Assembly (NCBI RefSeq): GCF_006440735.1
Contig: NZ_VFUA01000041.1
Location: 1-49,488 of the forward strand
DNA: 49,488 bases
Source: Mesorhizobium sp. B2-7-1
GTDB taxonomy: Bacteria; Pseudomonadota; Alphaproteobacteria; Rhizobiales; Rhizobiaceae
Direction: 5' to 3'
Of the stretch, positions 41,696 to 49,435 are shown in pieces; position 1 is the first letter of the stretch; the number at the start of each line of letters is the position of its first letter. The notes beneath the pieces were generated by a model. The model ran no database searches and was not told the DNA's origin. It saw only the letters and a program-made list of their open reading frames with translations. Position numbers and translations under genes: made by a program.

Positions 41696-43012
41696 CTACC
41701 TTTCCCTGAACGCCCGCGCGAAGGAATCCATCATCGGGCGCACGAGGTATTCGAAGAAGGTTCGGTCGCCGGTGCTGATGAAGGCGTCGACCGGGGTGCC
41801 GGGATAGAGCTGTTCTCTCTTCACGCCGGCGGGCAGGGCATCGGTGATCTTCAGCTTGGCGCGGAAATAGGGCTCGTGCGTGGCCTGGTCGATCAGCCGG
41901 TCGGCGGAAATCTCGCTCACCGTGGCCGGCACTTCCGGCGTGAGGCGCGTGTTGAGCGCGGAGAGCCTCAGCTTCGCCTGCTGGCCGACATGCACCTGGT
42001 CTATGTCCTTCGGCCTGAGCTTCGCGTCGACGATCAGGCCGGATGACGTGGGCAGGATTTCCATGATTTTCTCGCCTGGCCCGATCACGCTGCCTTGCGA
42101 ATTGTAGGTCGAGGACACCACGATGCCCGCCGCTGGCGCGGTGATCGTCGTGCGTTGCAGCACCGCTTGCGCCGCGCGCATCCGCTCCTCGATGTCGGCG
42201 AGGTTGGTGCGCACGTCGTCCAGCTTGGTCAGCGCTTCCTCGACGCGCTGCGTGGTGGCGCGTTCGGTCTGCACCTCCGCCTCGATGATCTGCGTGTTGG
42301 CCGAGGCAAGGTTGGCCTCCAGCGCGCCGGCCTGGCCGACGAGGTCGGCCTCGCTGCGCAAGAGCAGCGAATATTCGTTGCGATCGGTAAGGCCCCTGTC
42401 CAGAAGGTCGGTCTTGATGCCGAGCTCCTTCTTCACCACCTCGGCCTGCTGCTCGATGGCGAGCTTCTGCGCGTTCAGCCCTGTGACCGATTCGCGATGC
42501 ATGGCGACGCGCTGCGCCAGGATCGATTGCTCCGAGCGGAACCGCGCCAGCCTGGCGTCGAACTCTTTCTTTTGTTCGCGGATCAGGTTCTCGAATTCCG
42601 GCTGGAACGGCGCGGGCGCGGGCTCGGCGATCGGCGCCAGCGTGGCGAGACCGTCGCGCTCGGCCTCCAGCCGCGCGGCGCTCGCCTTGAGCGCGATCCA
42701 CTGCCTCGTCAGCCGGTTGAGATCGGCTTCGGCTGCCGTCCGGTCGAGCAGGATGAGCTCCTGGCCTTCGCGCACGCGGTCGCCTTCATGCACCAGCAAT
42801 TGCTTGATGATGCCGCCCTCGCGGTGCTGGATCAGGATGTTGCCGCCGGTCGCCGCGATCGTGCCTTGCGTGATCACCGCGCCGGCCAGAGGCGCCTTGG
42901 CCGCCCAATAGCCGAAGCCGCCGATAAGAAGCGCGATCGCGGCGTAGCCGGCGAAGGCGGTGCGGCGGAAATCCGTGCGCGGGCGGCCGTCGAAGGTGAG
43001 GCTCTGCGTCAT
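41696..43012 (-). CDS. prsE: Type I secretion membrane-fusion (HlyD/PrsE-like) adaptor
   Basis: A 438-residue periplasmic adaptor. One N-terminal membrane helix (about 20-40, AFAGYAAIALLIGGFGYWAA) is followed by a biotinyl-lipoyl half (GGNILIQHREGGIIKQLLV), a long coiled-coil region (about 85-280) and a beta-barrel half with TTITAPAAGIVVSSTYNS. The C-terminal end has LYPGTPVDAFISTGDRTFFE, typical of PrsE/PrtE. It bridges the inner-membrane ABC exporter to a TolC-type outer-membrane channel, not encoded here. It begins 3 bases after the exporter stop and ends the glycanase secretion operon. The symbol is by family and context. Confidence 0.88.
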   Translation of the reverse strand: MTQSLTFDGRPRTDFRRTAFAGYAAIALLIGGFGYWAAKAPLAGAVITQGTIAATGGNILIQHREGGIIKQLLVHEGDRVREGQELILLDRTAAEADLNRLTRQWIALKASAARLEAERDGLATLAPIAEPAPAPFQPEFENLIREQKKEFDARLARFRSEQSILAQRVAMHRESVTGLNAQKLAIEQQAEVVKKELGIKTDLLDRGLTDRNEYSLLLRSEADLVGQAGALEANLASANTQIIEAEVQTERATTQRVEEALTKLDDVRTNLADIEERMRAAQAVLQRTTITAPAAGIVVSSTYNSQGSVIGPGEKIMEILPTSSGLIVDAKLRPKDIDQVHVGQQAKLRLSALNTRLTPEVPATVSEISADRLIDQATHEPYFRAKLKITDALPAGVKREQLYPGTPVDAFISTGDRTFFEYLVRPMMDSFARAFRER

Positions 43013-43015
43013 CGT

Positions 43016-44776
43016 TCAGGACCTGTAGCGGGTGGTCGGCGCGGCGCGAATGGTCGGCGCGAACGATCCGGTCACCACCGTGCTCCGCTGCGCGGCTTTG
43101 CCGGGTTGCCGCAGCACCTCCGCGCTCGGCCCGAACGCCTCGATGACGCCGCCGCGCAAGACCATCACGCGGTCGCAGGCGGTGGCGACCGAAGGCCGAT
43201 GCGTGATCACGATCGTGGTGACGCTGGCAGCGCGCGCGGCGGCAAGCACCGCGTCCAGCGCGGTCTCTCCGGCGCCGTCGAGATGCGTGCTCGGCTCGTC
43301 CAGCACCAGGATGCGCGGGTTGCCGTAGAAGGCGCGCGCCAGCCCGATCCGCTGCCGCTCGCCGCCTGACAGCGTGCCGGCGATCGTCGTCTGGTAGCCG
43401 TCGCGCAGCGAAAGGATCAACTCATGCGCCTCGGCGCGCCTCGCCGCCTCGACGATCGCCGCGTCGTCGACGTCCGCGTCGAAGCGGGCGATGTTGTCGG
43501 CGATGGAGCCAGGGAAAAGTTCCACCTCCTGCGCTAGGTAGCCGATATGCCGTCCAAGCTGGTTTTCGTCCCAGGTCCTGAGCTCCGCGCCGTCGATCCT
43601 GACCGAACCGCCGCTTGGTTGCGCGGCGCCGACAAGCAGCCGCGCCAGCGTCGATTTGCCGGCGCCGCTCGGGCCGACGATCGCCACCGCTTCGCCGGGC
43701 TGAATCGCGAAGCTCAATCGCTTGAGGATCGGCTCGGCGCCGAACGTGGCATTCGGCGCGATGAAGAAAAGATCCTGCGCCGAGATCGCGCCGGTGGGGT
43801 CGGGCAGGATGAGCTTGCCCGCCTTTTCCGGCTGCGCCGAAAGCGCGCGCCCGAGCCGCGTCCAGGCGCGCCTGGCCTCGCCGAGCTGCCGCCAGGAGCC
43901 GATCAGCTGGTCGAGCGGCTGCAGCGCGCGCGACGACACCAGCGAGGCGGCGAAGATCATGCCCGCCGTCATCTCGCTCTTGAGCACCAGCCAGGCGCCG
44001 GTGCCGAGGATCGCCAGTTGCAGCATCATGCGCAGCGCCCGCGAAGCGCCGCTGAAGACTGCGTTGGCGCCGGCCGAATGGTCGTGCAGGACAAGCGCGG
44101 CCGCCACATGCCGGCCCCATGCGCGCGCGGCGTTTTCCACCATGCCCATGGCGCGCAGGGTCTCGGCGTTGCGGGCAAAGGCCTGCTCGGCTTGGCTGGC
44201 CAAGGCCGAACGCTCCGCCGAGAGCGCATCGTTCCTGCCGATGGCAAGCTGGTTGGCAAAGACCAGCACGACGAGCAGCGCCGCGCCGCCAAGCGTCACC
44301 CAGAACAACAGCGGATGGATCAGGTAGAGCAGCGCGAGGAAGACCGGCGCGAAGGGCAGGTCGAACAGCACCGAAACACCGCGCGAGCGGATGAAGGCGC
44401 AGACCGCGGCGAGGTCGGTGAGCGGCGACGGCACAGTCCTGGAGCCGAGCGAGGCGGCGAACGTTCTCGCGCCCAGCCTGTCGTTGACGGTCGCGGCGAC
44501 GCGCTGCGTGTAGATGGCGCGGACGGCGTCGAGAAAGCCGAGGAAGCCAAGCGCCGCGACCGCGATGACCGACAGATAGACGAGCGTCTCGACGCTGGAG
44601 GAAGGCAGCACACGGTCATAGACCTGGAGCAGGTAAAGCGGGATCACCAACAGCAGGAGATTGACGAGCAGCGAGAACAGCCCGACATCGGCGACGGCGC
44701 GCAGGAACACCCGGCGCAAAAGCACCGGCCACGGGCCGGCCTGCCTGATCGCATCCGGGGCGCGCTCCCTTGACAT
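43016..44776 (-). CDS. prsD: Type I secretion ABC exporter (PrsD/PrtD-like)
   Basis: A 586-residue fused permease-ATPase. The N-terminal 300 residues hold about six helices (starting FSLLVNLLLLVIPLYLLQVY). The ATPase has Walker A GPSGAGKSTL, signature LSGGERQRIGLARAF, Walker B ILVLDEPSTHLDG and the switch-region His in TIVITHRPS. There is no N-terminal C39 peptidase domain, as expected for RTX exporters whose substrates keep a C-terminal signal. It lies between the RTX glycanase and the HlyD adaptor with gaps of 12 and 3 bases, so the cargo is very probably the glycanase. Confidence 0.9.
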   Translation of the reverse strand: MSRERAPDAIRQAGPWPVLLRRVFLRAVADVGLFSLLVNLLLLVIPLYLLQVYDRVLPSSSVETLVYLSVIAVAALGFLGFLDAVRAIYTQRVAATVNDRLGARTFAASLGSRTVPSPLTDLAAVCAFIRSRGVSVLFDLPFAPVFLALLYLIHPLLFWVTLGGAALLVVLVFANQLAIGRNDALSAERSALASQAEQAFARNAETLRAMGMVENAARAWGRHVAAALVLHDHSAGANAVFSGASRALRMMLQLAILGTGAWLVLKSEMTAGMIFAASLVSSRALQPLDQLIGSWRQLGEARRAWTRLGRALSAQPEKAGKLILPDPTGAISAQDLFFIAPNATFGAEPILKRLSFAIQPGEAVAIVGPSGAGKSTLARLLVGAAQPSGGSVRIDGAELRTWDENQLGRHIGYLAQEVELFPGSIADNIARFDADVDDAAIVEAARRAEAHELILSLRDGYQTTIAGTLSGGERQRIGLARAFYGNPRILVLDEPSTHLDGAGETALDAVLAAARAASVTTIVITHRPSVATACDRVMVLRGGVIEAFGPSAEVLRQPGKAAQRSTVVTGSFAPTIRAAPTTRYRS

Positions 44777-44788
44777 CGCCTCGACCGC

Positions 44789-46213
44789 CTAGGCTGTGTG
44801 TTCGCCCGTGACGTTCAAATGGCTCTGCTGCAGCTCATCCAGCGTATAGGCGTGGATGTAGTCGATCTTCATCTGGGCCGGCGTGGCGAGATGGTCCGGC
44901 GGCGCCCCGGCCTGGCCGCCCACCGCGAGGTCGACAAGCATGTACATCGGCTTGTTCATGTCGGACGGCGTCGCCGCTTCGGCCACCTGCATCCCGTCAT
45001 AGGTCCACACCAGCTTGTCCGGCGTCCACAACAGGCCATAGGTATGGAAGCCGGCGGTGTCCATGACGTTCACCGTCGATCCCACCGTCGTGTGCTGGCC
45101 GGTCTCATTGGTATGCGCGGTCACCAGCAGCGAATTCGGCTTCTGGCCATACATTTCCATCACGTCGAGCTCCGGTGGCCAGGAGCCGTCTTCCGGCAGC
45201 AGCCAGAAGGCCGGCCAGGCGCCGGCGTTTTCCGGCAGGTCGGCCTTCATTTCGAAATAGCCGTAGGTCTGCGAGAACGAATCATGCGTGGTCAGGATGC
45301 CGGATGTGTATTCGTAGTTATTGATCAGTGGCTTGATGTCGGCCGGCGTCTGCGCCGCGGTGATGGTGAGGACCCCGTCCTGCACGCTGAACGGATGCAC
45401 CGAACTGGTCGGGCCGTAATTGGCGTCGATGTACCACTGCAGCTCGCCATTGCGGGTGAGCGTGCTGCCGTTCGCCGCGCCCCACCAGAAATTGGTATCC
45501 CAGGTTCCGCCCTGGCTACTGTGAAGATTGAGCGTGTTGAATTCGTCGCTGAAGGACAGCGTCATGCCGGACTTGTCGATCGGCAGCTCGAACTGGTTAG
45601 GCTGGAATTTGTCGATCGTGGTGTTCTTGAATTCGAGGATCTCTCCCGATCCAAGGTTCAGCATCACATTGGGTCCCGCCTGGATCATGCTGTCATGGAT
45701 GGCGGTGAACGAGGTGAACCCGTAGCCGTCGAGGCGCACGGTATCGTTCGAGGCGAAATTGACGATCGAGTCGCTGCCGTTGCCCTTGGCGATGATGAAA
45801 GTGTCGGCGCCGCCGCCACCATCGATCAGGACATCGTTGCCCGCGCCGCCGTCCAGGGTCTGGCCGCCTGCCGTGGCGGTGATGATGTTGTCCAGCGCAT
45901 TGCCGAAGGCATAGTTGTGGGGGTTGGTGACGATGAGGTTCTCGACATTGTCCGGCAGCGTGTAGCTCATCCATGTGCTGATCGTGTCGATGCCCTCGCC
46001 AGGGTTCTCGACCACCTTGTTGCCCGCCGAATAGAGATAATAGATGTCGTCGCCGGAGCCGCCATACATGGTGACGTTGACACCACTGGCGGCCCAGATG
46101 GAGTCGTTGCCGCTGCTGCCGTTGAACGTCGGTCCGGACGAGGCCGAAAACCAATGATTGGAAGCGCCGCTATAGTAGAGAGGAACGCCTACCGCGTTGA
46201 CGACGAAGCTCAT
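44789..46213 (-). CDS. RTX-type secreted GH16 endo-glycanase
   Basis: A 474-residue secreted polysaccharide hydrolase. The N-terminal half carries RTX nonapeptide-like calcium repeats (GSSGNDSIW, GGSGDDIYYL and GGAGNDVLIDGGGGADTF). The C-terminal half (about 220-460) is a glycoside hydrolase family 16 domain with catalytic ELDVMEMYG (E348, D350, E353). There is no Sec signal; export is by the downstream type I system. In rhizobia similar proteins (ExsH, PlyA type) cut succinoglycan or other exopolysaccharide. The ATG at 46213 has ggaagga upstream; the longer open frame is not used. A strong promoter lies 190 bases upstream. Confidence 0.88.
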   Translation of the reverse strand: MSFVVNAVGVPLYYSGASNHWFSASSGPTFNGSSGNDSIWAASGVNVTMYGGSGDDIYYLYSAGNKVVENPGEGIDTISTWMSYTLPDNVENLIVTNPHNYAFGNALDNIITATAGGQTLDGGAGNDVLIDGGGGADTFIIAKGNGSDSIVNFASNDTVRLDGYGFTSFTAIHDSMIQAGPNVMLNLGSGEILEFKNTTIDKFQPNQFELPIDKSGMTLSFSDEFNTLNLHSSQGGTWDTNFWWGAANGSTLTRNGELQWYIDANYGPTSSVHPFSVQDGVLTITAAQTPADIKPLINNYEYTSGILTTHDSFSQTYGYFEMKADLPENAGAWPAFWLLPEDGSWPPELDVMEMYGQKPNSLLVTAHTNETGQHTTVGSTVNVMDTAGFHTYGLLWTPDKLVWTYDGMQVAEAATPSDMNKPMYMLVDLAVGGQAGAPPDHLATPAQMKIDYIHAYTLDELQQSHLNVTGEHTA

Positions 46214-46379
46214 CGGACGATCCTTCCGCGCTGCCCCGCCCGGATGGCTCATTGCAGGTTCAAGCGAGTGCTTCGAACCAACTTGCAACACGGGCTATCG
46301 TTCCCGAAAACAAGGAAATAGTACAGAGAAAAACGACAGTAATTTTGTCGATATTTTCGAGAAGATAGAATGAGCGATA

Positions 46380-46394
46380 CCTAATGCAATTAGG
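46380..46394. promoter_or_regulatory. Perfect palindrome at the predicted transcription start
   Basis: CCTAAT-gca-ATTAGG is a perfect 6-3-6 palindrome. On the minus strand it lies directly after the -10 box, covering about +1 to +15. The position suits a repressor operator for the glycanase secretion operon. Confidence 0.5.
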
Positions 46395-46400
46395 GCGCGA

Positions 46401-46429
46401 ATTATACTCAATTTTACTTAATTTGGCAA
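46401..46429 (-). promoter_or_regulatory. Near-consensus sigma70 promoter of the glycanase operon
   Basis: On the minus strand TTGCCA (46429-46424) is separated by exactly 17 bases from TATAAT (46406-46401). The -10 is a perfect match and the -35 matches 5 of 6. This is unusually strong for a high-GC alphaproteobacterium. It reads toward the glycanase gene, 190 bases away. Confidence 0.75.
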
Positions 46430-46538
46430 GATTTTCTGCCAAAAGATTGTGCAGATAGCCGTGGACGCATGCATCTGTCGCGGCGGAGCCACAGGGCATG
46501 GCCGATCGAGTTTTGACATCTGGGAGTGGAGCGCTCGC

Positions 46539-47330
46539 TCACGTCTCGCCCATCGCGATCGACTTCCTGAACGCCGCCGTCAGGCCCTGGGCTACCGCCT
46601 CGTCGAACCCGGCTTTGCGCATCGTCTCGATCGCCGCGGCAGTCGTGCCGCGATAGCCGAGGAACGCTTCGACCGTGTCGGCGGGTGAGGCATCCTTCAC
46701 CTCGAGCAACCGGCCGGTGCCGGTCAGCACCGTGTTGACGGCGCGCTGCGCGACTTCGGGCTTGAGGCCAAACGCGATGGCGTGGCGCATCATGGCGTCG
46801 GCCAGAAGGGCAGGGAAGGCCGGTCCCGATCCGGTCAGGCCGGTGAGATAGTCGATGTCGCGTTCGCTGCCGACCTCGTCCTGGCAACCACAGGCGGAAA
46901 AGATCGCGCGCACGATGGCGCGGTCCTCGCTGGTCGCATCGCTGCTCGCGATCCACGGCGTGTAGGATTTTGCGACCTCGGCCGCGGCGTTGGGCAATGT
47001 GCGCACCACGCGGCGTGTGCCGTGCCTCTCGCCGATCTCGGCAAGGCGGATGCCGGCCATCACCGAGATGACCAGCTTGCCCTTGGCGTCGACGGTAAGC
47101 GCCGGCCAATCCTGCGGCCGCACCGAAAGCATGATGATGTCGCAACGCTCTGCAAGCGCCTGGTTGTCGTCGGTCCAGAATGCGCCGGCAAAACGATCCG
47201 GCCTGGCGCTGCGGTAGGAGAGGGCGAGCTTCTCCGGCTGTACGACGCCGGCCTGCAGCGCCGCAGCCGCGATGGCGCCGCCCAGCCAGCCCGCGCCGCC
47301 GACGATGCCCAGCCTGATCGAAGCGCTCAT
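46539..47330 (-). CDS. proC: Pyrroline-5-carboxylate reductase family protein
   Basis: A 263-residue NAD(P)H-dependent reductase of the ProC family. It has the N-terminal dinucleotide fold RLGIVGGAGWLGGAIAAA (variant GxGxxG), MLSVRPQDWPAL, VRTLPNAAAEV (NADPH contact) and the hallmark YLTGLTGSGPAFPALLADAM. The last step of proline synthesis is the usual role, but the sequence looks somewhat divergent and the neighbours are not proline genes, so it may be a paralogue for another cyclic imine. The ATG at 47330 has ggagg upstream; a long upstream open frame is not used. Confidence 0.78.
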   Translation of the reverse strand: MSASIRLGIVGGAGWLGGAIAAAALQAGVVQPEKLALSYRSARPDRFAGAFWTDDNQALAERCDIIMLSVRPQDWPALTVDAKGKLVISVMAGIRLAEIGERHGTRRVVRTLPNAAAEVAKSYTPWIASSDATSEDRAIVRAIFSACGCQDEVGSERDIDYLTGLTGSGPAFPALLADAMMRHAIAFGLKPEVAQRAVNTVLTGTGRLLEVKDASPADTVEAFLGYRGTTAAAIETMRKAGFDEAVAQGLTAAFRKSIAMGET

Positions 47331-47459
47331 GTCCGCTGCCTCCGTTGCCGGATGCCACGGTAGCCGCCGGGCAAAAAATTTGACAGCCTCTGTCGGATCG
47401 GCCGCAGCCCGTCCGTCCTTGGGGCATCGATCAACGGAAACCAGAGAGGATATCGAGAC

Positions 47460-47903
47460 ATGCCGAGCACCATCAAACTGCACCGCGTCCTGGCGACCAA
47501 GCCGGAAAAGGTATACCGCGCGTTCGTCGAGGCAGATGCGCTGGCGAAGTGGCTGCCGCCGAACGGCTTCACCTGCACGGTGCATGAGTTCGAGGGCAAG
47601 GTCGGCGGCGCCTACAAGATGTCCTTCCGCAACTTCACCACCGGCGACAGCCATTCCTTCGGCGGCGAATTCGTCGAGCTCGTTCCGGGTGAACGCCTGC
47701 GCTATACCGACCGCTTCGACGATCCCAACCTGCCGGGCCAGATCGAAGTGACGGTGACCTTGAAGAAAGTACTGGTCGGCACCGAGATCAACATCACCCA
47801 GGCCGGCATCCCGGACGCCATCCCCGCCGAGGCCTGCTATCTCGGCTGGCAGGAATCGCTGCGCAACCTGGCCAAGCTCGTCGAGCCGGAGATCAACCAA
47901 TAA
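47460..47903 (+). CDS. SRPBCC (AHSA1-like) domain protein
   Basis: A 147-residue START-like small protein of the AHSA1 group. Signatures are KLHRVLATKPEKVYRAFVEA at the start, LAKWLPPNGFTCTVHEFEG, GGAYKMSFRNFTTG, ELVPGERLRYTDRFDDP and the late YLGWQESLRNLAKLVEPE. This fold forms a hydrophobic ligand cavity. These proteins occur as stand-alone genes with uncertain ligand. gagagga precedes the ATG. It is divergent from the reductase and followed by a strong stem-loop. Confidence 0.85.
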   Translation: MPSTIKLHRVLATKPEKVYRAFVEADALAKWLPPNGFTCTVHEFEGKVGGAYKMSFRNFTTGDSHSFGGEFVELVPGERLRYTDRFDDPNLPGQIEVTVTLKKVLVGTEINITQAGIPDAIPAEACYLGWQESLRNLAKLVEPEINQ

Positions 47904-47910
47904 ACTCGTA

Positions 47911-47943
47911 TAAGGCGGCGGCTGGATCGCGGCCGCCGCCTTA
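47911..47943 (+). terminator. Stem-loop after the SRPBCC gene
   Basis: TAAGGCGGCGGC at 47911-47922 pairs perfectly with GCCGCCGCCTTA at 47932-47943 around a 9-base loop, beginning 8 bases after the stop. There is no long T-run, but strength and position make it a likely terminator. Confidence 0.55.
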
Positions 47944-47989
47944 CCCAAGGTAAGTAAAATTTCACCAAGCGCTGTTAAAAGCCGCTGCC

Positions 47990-48229
47990 ATGGATCGCAA
48001 CAAGAACAACGACCTGTTTGTCCTGATGGCGGCGCTCGCCGCCATCGCGGTCTACAACATTGCCTGCGGCATCCAGACTGGCGAAGTCCGCGGCAAGTTG
48101 CATTGGGTCGCGCTGGTGGACGATCCGACACGATTCTGGAACATCGTGGTCGGCAATTCGATCGTCCTGGTGGGCTCGATAGCCTTCCTGTGCGTTCTGT
48201 GCGTGCTCAATTCCCGCAGACCCGGATGA
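47990..48229 (+). CDS. Small two-helix membrane protein, copy A of a tandem pair
   Basis: A 79-residue protein with two predicted membrane helices (about 8-27 and 52-73), joined by a short loop (GEVRGKLHWVALVDDPTRFW). It is paralogous to the next gene: both begin MDRNK and share the GE(V/I)RG(K/R)L.W....DDP.RFW loop. No family is recognised. The ATG context is shared with the paralogue, as is about 20 bases of leader sequence (taagtaaaatttcaccaagc versus taagcaaaatttcatcgggc) at nearly the same distance. Confidence 0.65.
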   Translation: MDRNKNNDLFVLMAALAAIAVYNIACGIQTGEVRGKLHWVALVDDPTRFWNIVVGNSIVLVGSIAFLCVLCVLNSRRPG

Positions 48230-48300
48230 CTTGAGCGGGCGTCCCTGTCGCCCGCACGACGATAAGCAAAATTTCATCGGGCGGGGCTAGACCATGCTCC

Positions 48301-48531
48301 ATGGATCGCAACAAAACCGACGCTTTCTTTGTCCTGGTGGCGGCACTCGCCGCCTTCGCGATCTATAATCTTGCCTACGGCCTGAAGACCGGAGAAATCC
48401 GGGGGCGGCTCAGCTGGATTTCGTGTGCGGACGACCCGGCACGTTTTTGGAGCAACGTTCTCGGCAATGTGGTCGCCGTCGTTGCGTTTCTGGGTGTCCT
48501 CTTGCTGCTGCATCTTCGCAGCCGCAAATGA
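48301..48531 (+). CDS. Small two-helix membrane protein, copy B of a tandem pair
   Basis: A 76-residue paralogue of the preceding gene, with helices at about 8-27 and 52-72 and the loop GEIRGRLSWISCADDPARFW. The C-terminus is short and basic. Conservation of both protein and leader suggests a recent tandem duplication kept under selection. The two could form hetero-oligomers or be regulated alike. The function is unknown. Confidence 0.65.
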   Translation: MDRNKTDAFFVLVAALAAFAIYNLAYGLKTGEIRGRLSWISCADDPARFWSNVLGNVVAVVAFLGVLLLLHLRSRK

Positions 48532-48575
48532 CTTGGCGCCCGGCATTGCCAGGCGCCATCGCGTTGCCGCGCGAC

Positions 48576-49292
48576 TTACACCGCTCGGGTAATGCCGCCG
48601 TCGACGCGGATGTTCTGCCCGGTTATGTAGGCGGCCCCGTCCGAGGCGAGGAACGAGATCGTCGCGGCGATCTCTTCCGAAGTGCCGTAGCGCTTCAGCG
48701 GCACGCTGTCGCGACGCTCGTTCGTCGTCGGCAGGCTGTCGATCCAGCCGGGCAGCACATTGTTCATGCGGATGTTGTCGGCCGCATAGGTGTCGGCGAA
48801 GATCTTGGTGTAGGCGGCGAGCCCGGCGCGCGCCACGGCCGAGGTCGGGAACATGGCGCTCGGCTCGAACGCCCAGGCGGTCGAGATGTTGATGATGACG
48901 CCTGATTTCTGCTTCTGCATCACTGGCGTCACCAGCCGGGTCGGGCGCACGGCGTTGAGGAAATAAGTGTCGATGCCCTTGTGCCAGTCCTCGTCGCTGA
49001 TCTCGATGATCTGCGCGCGCGGCCCATGGCCGGCGCTGTTGACCAGCACGTCGATGCGGCCCCAGCGTTGCAGCGCGCCGTCGGTAAGGCGCTTCAGGTC
49101 TTCGTTCGACTGGTTGGAGCCGGTGACGCCGAAGCCGCCGAGTTCCTTGCCCAGCGCCTCGCCCTTGCCCGAGGAGGAGAGCACGCCAACCTTGAAGCCG
49201 TCCGCTGCCAGGCGCTTCGCCGCCGCGGCCCCCATGCCGCTGCCGCCCGCCGTCACCAGAGCTACTTTTTCTGCCGCCATGTCCTGATCCAT
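48576..49292 (-). CDS. SDR-superfamily protein with altered catalytic residues
   Basis: A 238-residue short-chain dehydrogenase/reductase fold. The cofactor motif is VALVTAGGSGMGAAAAKRL (about 10-28), with NSAGHGPR (about 85) and the closing MNNVLPGWID and ITGQNIRVDGGITR as in classical members. The catalytic YxxxK, however, reads SxxxR in PTSAVARAGLAAYTK (about 150-164), and the preceding Ser is in NISTAW. So the usual Tyr-Lys pair is missing; it may be a binding or regulatory homologue or use other residues. The ATG at 49280 is an alternative start with a shorter N-terminus. Confidence 0.8.
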   Translation of the reverse strand: MDQDMAAEKVALVTAGGSGMGAAAAKRLAADGFKVGVLSSSGKGEALGKELGGFGVTGSNQSNEDLKRLTDGALQRWGRIDVLVNSAGHGPRAQIIEISDEDWHKGIDTYFLNAVRPTRLVTPVMQKQKSGVIINISTAWAFEPSAMFPTSAVARAGLAAYTKIFADTYAADNIRMNNVLPGWIDSLPTTNERRDSVPLKRYGTSEEIAATISFLASDGAAYITGQNIRVDGGITRAV

Positions 49293-49402
49293 TCGTTGGA
49301 ATTGTTGAAAGCGCCTCTGTTAGCACGCGGAGGGCAGGGCACGAACCGGATTGGATTACGCCAAGGCGGCGTTGGCAATTGGCGATAGCGGCCGAACTGC
49401 CA

Positions 49403-49435
49403 ATCTCCCCCAAGTGGGGGAGATGCCCGGCAGGA
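49403..49435. repeat. Intergenic palindromic repeat
   Basis: ATCTCCCCC-aagt-GGGGGAGAT (49403-49424) is a near-perfect palindrome, followed by gcccggcagga and a G-rich tail. It resembles the elements at the left end and at 14171, supporting a dispersed repeat family in this genome. Confidence 0.6.

Larger units (their letters stand above)
46214..46538. other. AT-rich leader region upstream of the glycanase operon
   Basis: This 325-base gap between the reductase stop and the glycanase start is by far the most AT-rich non-coding stretch in the right half of the window (about 46300-46450). It contains the promoter and palindrome listed separately, and leaves an mRNA leader of about 180 bases. 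A 79-residue open frame on the minus strand shows no protein character. Confidence 0.6.

Noticed and set aside
42095..43369. Long plus-strand open frames opposite the HlyD and ABC exporter genes (also 43547-44773 and 44798-46321)
   Set aside because: They are antisense to confidently identified secretion genes, with biased composition and no domain signatures.
46260..46499. 79-codon minus-strand open frame upstream of the glycanase
   Set aside because: It covers the promoter and palindrome, has no ribosome-binding site and unusual AT-rich composition.
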